Origin: JBGTCY01 sp041748615
GTDB lineage: Bacteria; Bacteroidota; Bacteroidia; Chitinophagales; CAIOSU01
Direction: 5' to 3'
Assembly: GCA_041748615.1 (NCBI GenBank)
Contig: JBGTCY010000062.1
Location: 1-9,057, forward strand
DNA: 9,057 nucleotides
Position numbers and translations under genes: made by a program. Below the pieces are notes generated by a model. The model did not search any database. It was given only the letters and a program-made list of their open reading frames with translations, and had not been told where the DNA came from. Position 1 is the stretch's first letter; the number at the start of each line of letters is the position of its first letter. Positions 7,418 through 9,057 of the stretch are shown piece by piece.

Positions 7418-7608
7418 CAGCCATTCTCGGTTTGAGATATAATGCCATATATGCAATTTCTTTCAAAGCCTTGTTTAATGGGCGTTTCAGCAGTACATCT
7501 TAACATATTACTAATTTTATCTTTCAAATTTCGGAATGATTACTTTAACTTAAAGCAATGATAATCAATGAATAAAGAAGCTGATAAAATCTAAACCGAG
7601 AATAGCTG
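7418..7608. mobile_element. 191-bp MITE-like element with about 20-bp terminal inverted repeats
   Basis: The left arm (7418-7438) and right arm (7589-7608) are inverted copies differing by one substitution and one extra base. Shared parts are CAGC, ATTCTCGGTTT and AGAT. The element starts CAGC and ends GCTG, and its roughly 150-bp AT-rich interior has no ORF. An inner dyad CTTTAA-C-TTAAAG lies at 7543-7555. No clean target-site duplication is seen; CCAT occurs on both sides, but 5 nt away on the right. Read as a non-autonomous transposon relic or long-range stem; the maker transposase is not in the window. Confidence 0.5.
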
Positions 7609-7722
7609 TTTTTCCATGCTGTTTATAGATGACTATAATAATATGTTACCTAATTATAAATCAGAGCAAGGTTTTCTGATACTAAAAATTATAGAATGTA
7701 ATTTTCAGCGTTTTCCTGGGTC

Positions 7723-7757
7723 GAGAGGAGCGGGGGTGAAACTCCCCCGCTCCTCTC
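7723..7757. repeat. GC-rich 14-bp perfect hairpin (REP-like)
   Basis: GAGAGGAGCGGGGG (7723-7736) pairs perfectly with CCCCCGCTCCTCTC (7744-7757) around a 7-nt loop TGAAACT. It stands out sharply from its AT-rich surroundings. There is no T-run on either strand, so it is unlikely to be a simple intrinsic terminator. Possible readings are a dispersed REP-type palindrome, a transcript-end barrier upstream of the pheA promoter, or a small structured RNA. Apart from this hairpin and the inverted-repeat element at 7418-7608, 7307-7840 holds no recognisable gene. Confidence 0.65.
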
Positions 7758-7840
7758 TCAGAGCGGACTCAAACATGCATTGCCGAAATCATTATGACCT
7801 GAAAAAATCACTCGTAGTGTAAAAAAAACATTTCTTTTCT

Positions 7841-7848
7841 TACCTTTG
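7841..7848 (+). promoter_or_regulatory. -7 promoter box TACCTTTG of the pheA attenuator operon
   Basis: Exact TAnnTTTG match ending 7 nt before the leader ATG at 7856. Transcription would start close to the ATG itself, giving a nearly leaderless leader-peptide mRNA. The -33 region is weak (TAGTGT at about 7815-7820 rather than TTTG). Confidence 0.6.
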
Positions 7849-7855
7849 ATTCATC

Positions 7856-7936
7856 ATGAACATCGGCAAGCAATATTATTTCGGATACTTTTTCTTTCAG
7901 CCCTCATCGGGACTTGAAGGAGTATTGCCTTGCTGA
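7856..7936 (+). CDS. pheL: Phe/Tyr-rich attenuator leader peptide
   Basis: ATG to TGA, 26 residues. Residues 7-14 read YYFGYFFF: three Tyr and four Phe among eight codons, and none elsewhere in the peptide. The ORF is followed 27 nt later by a perfect intrinsic terminator and then by pheA, the gene for phenylalanine synthesis. This is the arrangement of a classical amino-acid leader peptide. Its product is not expected to matter; the ribosome's position on the Tyr/Phe codons is the signal. The first codons (7862-7875) and the last codons (7923-7937) also form the two arms of a long RNA helix, so the ORF is constrained as RNA as well. The start is a few bases from the predicted transcription start, without room for a Shine-Dalgarno. 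The symbol is by analogy with enterobacterial pheL; no sequence homology is claimed. Confidence 0.88.
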   Translation: MNIGKQYYFGYFFFQPSSGLEGVLPC

Positions 7937-7994
7937 TTGAAAACATTAAGCGAGAAAACTCAGAAAGTCCCGGTTCTTCCGGGACTTTTTTTTT
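7862..7994 (+). promoter_or_regulatory. Transcription attenuator of pheA: competing RNA helices
   Basis: Helix A pairs 7862-7875 with 7923-7937: 14 pairs including one G-U, with one bulged C at 7928. Its 5' arm lies just before and over the first Tyr codon. The antiterminator pairs TCGGGACTT (7907-7915) with AAGTCCCGG (7965-7973), with a possible inner stem CTTGCT (7929-7934) to AGCGAG (7949-7954). The terminator pairs 7964-7973 with 7979-7988. Helix A uses the bases of the inner stem, and the antiterminator uses the 5' arm of the terminator, so the states exclude each other. Inferred: a ribosome held at the Tyr/Phe codons opens helix A and favours the antiterminator, so pheA is transcribed. 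A ribosome running to the stop codon leaves the terminator to form. Confidence 0.82.
7964..7994 (+). terminator. Intrinsic terminator in the pheA leader
   Basis: AAAGTCCCGG and CCGGGACTTT form a perfect 10-bp stem with a TTCTT loop, followed by a run of nine T (7986-7994). This is a textbook intrinsic terminator placed between the leader ORF and pheA, where it can only act as a regulatory stop. Confidence 0.93.
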
Positions 7995-7998
7995 GGGG

Positions 7999-8061
7999 AT
8001 GAATGGTAATAAAATCTCGCTGGATGACATGGCATTATTTCAGGAATTGCGTATAACGTAA
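7999..8061 (+). CDS. Possible 20-codon ORF between attenuator and pheA
   Basis: ATG at 7999 to TAA at 8059-8061 encodes MNGNKISLDDMALFQELRIT. The stop lies 2 nt before the pheA ATG (TAACAATG), so it could couple pheA translation to ribosomes entering just after the terminator. There is no spaced Shine-Dalgarno, only GGGG directly before the ATG. An ORF of this size by chance is quite possible. Confidence 0.2.
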   Translation: MNGNKISLDDMALFQELRIT

Positions 8062-8063
8062 CA

Positions 8064-8903
8064 ATGAACAACCGAAAAAAAACCAAAGCAGCCATCCAGG
8101 GCATCGCCACCAGTTTCCACGATGCGGCAGCGCGGACGTATTTCACTCAGCCGATTGAGATCGTGGAATGCCTCACTTTTCATTCCCTGTGCGAAAAACT
8201 CAAGCATGAAGAAGCGGATTATGCAGTGATGGCGATTGAAAATTCCATTGCGGGAAGCATCCTGCCGAATTATTTCCTATTGCAGGACTATCACTTTTCC
8301 ATAGTGGGAGAAATTTACCTGCCGATTCACATGCACCTGCTTGCGCTCGATGGCGCTGGTTTGAAAAACATCAGATGCATCGAGTCGCACCCGATGGCGA
8401 TCAGGCAGTGTTCGGAATTCATCCACCGTCTCAACGGCATTGAAATCAGGGAAAGCGATGATACCGCCCTTTCCGCCAAGAAGATTAAAGAAATGAAATT
8501 GCGCGATACGGCAGCCATCGGCAACGAACTGACGGCTAAAAAATTCGGCTTACGGATCCTGGAGAAGTGCATCGAAACGCACAAGAAAAATTATACCCGC
8601 TTTTTGATCTTATCGCGCCAGCCTCACGCATCGCGTGAAAACAACAAAGCCTCTCTCAGTTTTGAGGTGGCGCACCGGGTGGGCAGTCTTGCTGACGCGC
8701 TGGCGGCATTCAAGGAAAATCAAATCAATCTCACGAAAATTCAATCCATACCCATCATCGGAAAACCTGCCGAGTATTCGATTCACGTGGATGTGGAATG
8801 GAAGAGACGAAAAAATTACAATGACGCCCTTCAATCGGTGTTGCGGCAAGTGAAAAACCTGAACGTGTTGGGCGAGTATAAAAAAGGTATAATTAATATT
8901 TAA
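8064..8903 (+). CDS. pheA: Prephenate dehydratase (monofunctional, with ACT domain)
   Basis: 279 residues, usual length for a monofunctional enzyme; no chorismate mutase domain. It converts prephenate to phenylpyruvate, the last step before transamination to phenylalanine, in the cytoplasm. Seen: N-terminal IQGIATSFHDAAA (11-23) in place of the usual G-EGTFS stretch; AIENSIAGSI (57-66); ESHPMAIRQC (107-116); the catalytic TRF motif at 178-180 (NYTRF); and an ACT regulatory domain from about 198, with VGSLADALAAF (206-216) and INLTKIQSIP (221-230). The ACT motifs read GSLA and QSIP where the Phe-binding consensus has GALV and ESRP, so feedback binding may differ. An in-frame TGA at 8025 limits the start; ATG 8064 is the first in-frame ATG after it. 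It sits downstream of the Phe/Tyr attenuator, so transcription is probably coupled to aromatic amino acid supply. In Bacteroidota an aminotransferase and other aromatic genes often follow. Confidence 0.95.
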   Translation: MNNRKKTKAAIQGIATSFHDAAARTYFTQPIEIVECLTFHSLCEKLKHEEADYAVMAIENSIAGSILPNYFLLQDYHFSIVGEIYLPIHMHLLALDGAGLKNIRCIESHPMAIRQCSEFIHRLNGIEIRESDDTALSAKKIKEMKLRDTAAIGNELTAKKFGLRILEKCIETHKKNYTRFLILSRQPHASRENNKASLSFEVAHRVGSLADALAAFKENQINLTKIQSIPIIGKPAEYSIHVDVEWKRRKNYNDALQSVLRQVKNLNVLGEYKKGIINI

Positions 8904-8920
8904 GGCAGTCTTAAATATTA
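8894..8920 (+). repeat. AT-rich 11-bp hairpin spanning the pheA stop codon
   Basis: TAATATTTAAG (8894-8904) and CTTAAATATTA (8910-8920) pair perfectly around a GCAGT loop, and the pheA TAA (8901-8903) lies inside the 5' arm. No T-run follows. It might protect the mRNA end or affect termination, but AT-only stems are weak. Confidence 0.5.
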
Positions 8921-8964
8921 CCTCAACTCCGCAAATAATTAACTCCCATCGTGTTGAAAAACAA

Positions 8965-8987
8965 GAGCCGCGCTGATTGCGCGGCTC
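8965..8987. terminator. GC-rich terminator hairpin after pheA
   Basis: GAGCCGCGC and GCGCGGCTC form a perfect 9-bp stem with a TGATT loop. The plus-strand tail is CGTAACTTTCACTT, poor in T. The minus-strand tail TTGTTTTTC is better, so the element may act in both directions. It separates pheA from the frame beginning at 9031, or attenuates read-through into it. Confidence 0.65.
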
Positions 8988-8993
8988 CGTAAC

Positions 8994-9013
8994 TTTCACT
9001 TGTTCAGGTGAAA
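8994..9013 (+). repeat. Small hairpin TTTCACTT/AGGTGAAA before the last ORF
   Basis: An 8-bp stem (one G-T pair) with a GTTC loop lies immediately after the GC-rich hairpin and 17 nt before the ATG at 9031. The AAAAATTAAAAAATAA stretch that follows is A-rich. Significance uncertain. Confidence 0.35.
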
Positions 9014-9030
9014 AATTAAAAAATAATACG

Positions 9031-9057
9031 ATGATAAAAATAACGCTTTCTTCCGAA
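9031..9057 (+). CDS. Possible start of next gene (first 9 codons)
   Basis: ATG at 9031 opens a frame reading MIKITLSSE to the window edge, preceded by an A/T-rich stretch like many Bacteroidota translation starts. Genomic context (gene after pheA, same strand) makes an aminotransferase or another aromatic-pathway gene plausible, but nine codons cannot show it. Confidence 0.3.

Noticed and set aside
7616..7822. 68-codon ORF between the MITE-like element and pheA
   Set aside because: It runs through the 14-bp GC hairpin and has no coding character.
1..9057. CRISPR array, tRNA, rRNA, phage or defence genes
   Set aside because: No regularly spaced repeats, no cloverleaf or rRNA stretches, and no such proteins were found on either strand.

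Overview
The window most likely comes from a free-living Bacteroidota (Chitinophagales/Sphingobacteriales-like) chromosome. The reasons are promoter -7 boxes of the Bacteroidota form TAnnTTTG before three genes, mostly A-rich rather than Shine-Dalgarno translation starts, AT-rich intergenic DNA, and a monofunctional prephenate dehydratase of the type this phylum carries. This assignment is inference from sequence style, not a database match.

Left part (1-4776): a divergent pair of envelope-polysaccharide genes. On the minus strand is a large membrane glycosyltransferase (GT2, cellulose-synthase-like) fused in one chain to a C-terminal GH26 glycoside hydrolase domain. It runs off the left edge just after the second GH26 catalytic glutamate. 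A 721-bp AT-rich intergenic region with several dyads separates it from a plus-strand membrane acyltransferase (Acyl_transf_3/OafA type). The acyltransferase has an extra N-terminal extracytoplasmic beta domain that looks carbohydrate-binding (CBM25/53-like). Together they suggest a synthase that makes and trims a beta-glycan and an enzyme that O-acylates a glycan.

Middle (4777-7855): a gene-free convergent gap, a complete minus-strand SLC13/DASS sodium-coupled anion or dicarboxylate transporter, and a broken acyl-CoA dehydrogenase (N-terminal domain only, with a visible single-base deletion just before the homology ends). This broken gene lies between two inverted-repeat structures that share the core ACCGAGARTAG: a 45-nt hairpin at 6672-6716 and a 191-bp MITE-like element at 7418-7608. 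A very stable GC-rich hairpin follows at 7723-7757.

Right part (7841-9057): the best-defined regulatory system. A TAnnTTTG box is followed 7 nt later by a 26-codon leader ORF with seven Tyr/Phe codons among residues 7-14, then mutually exclusive RNA helices and a perfect intrinsic terminator, then pheA (prephenate dehydratase). This is a complete transcription attenuator responding to Phe/Tyr supply, and the leader peptide appears to be translated from a nearly leaderless mRNA. pheA ends in an AT-rich hairpin over its stop codon and a GC-rich terminator. The first nine codons of a further gene are seen at the right edge.
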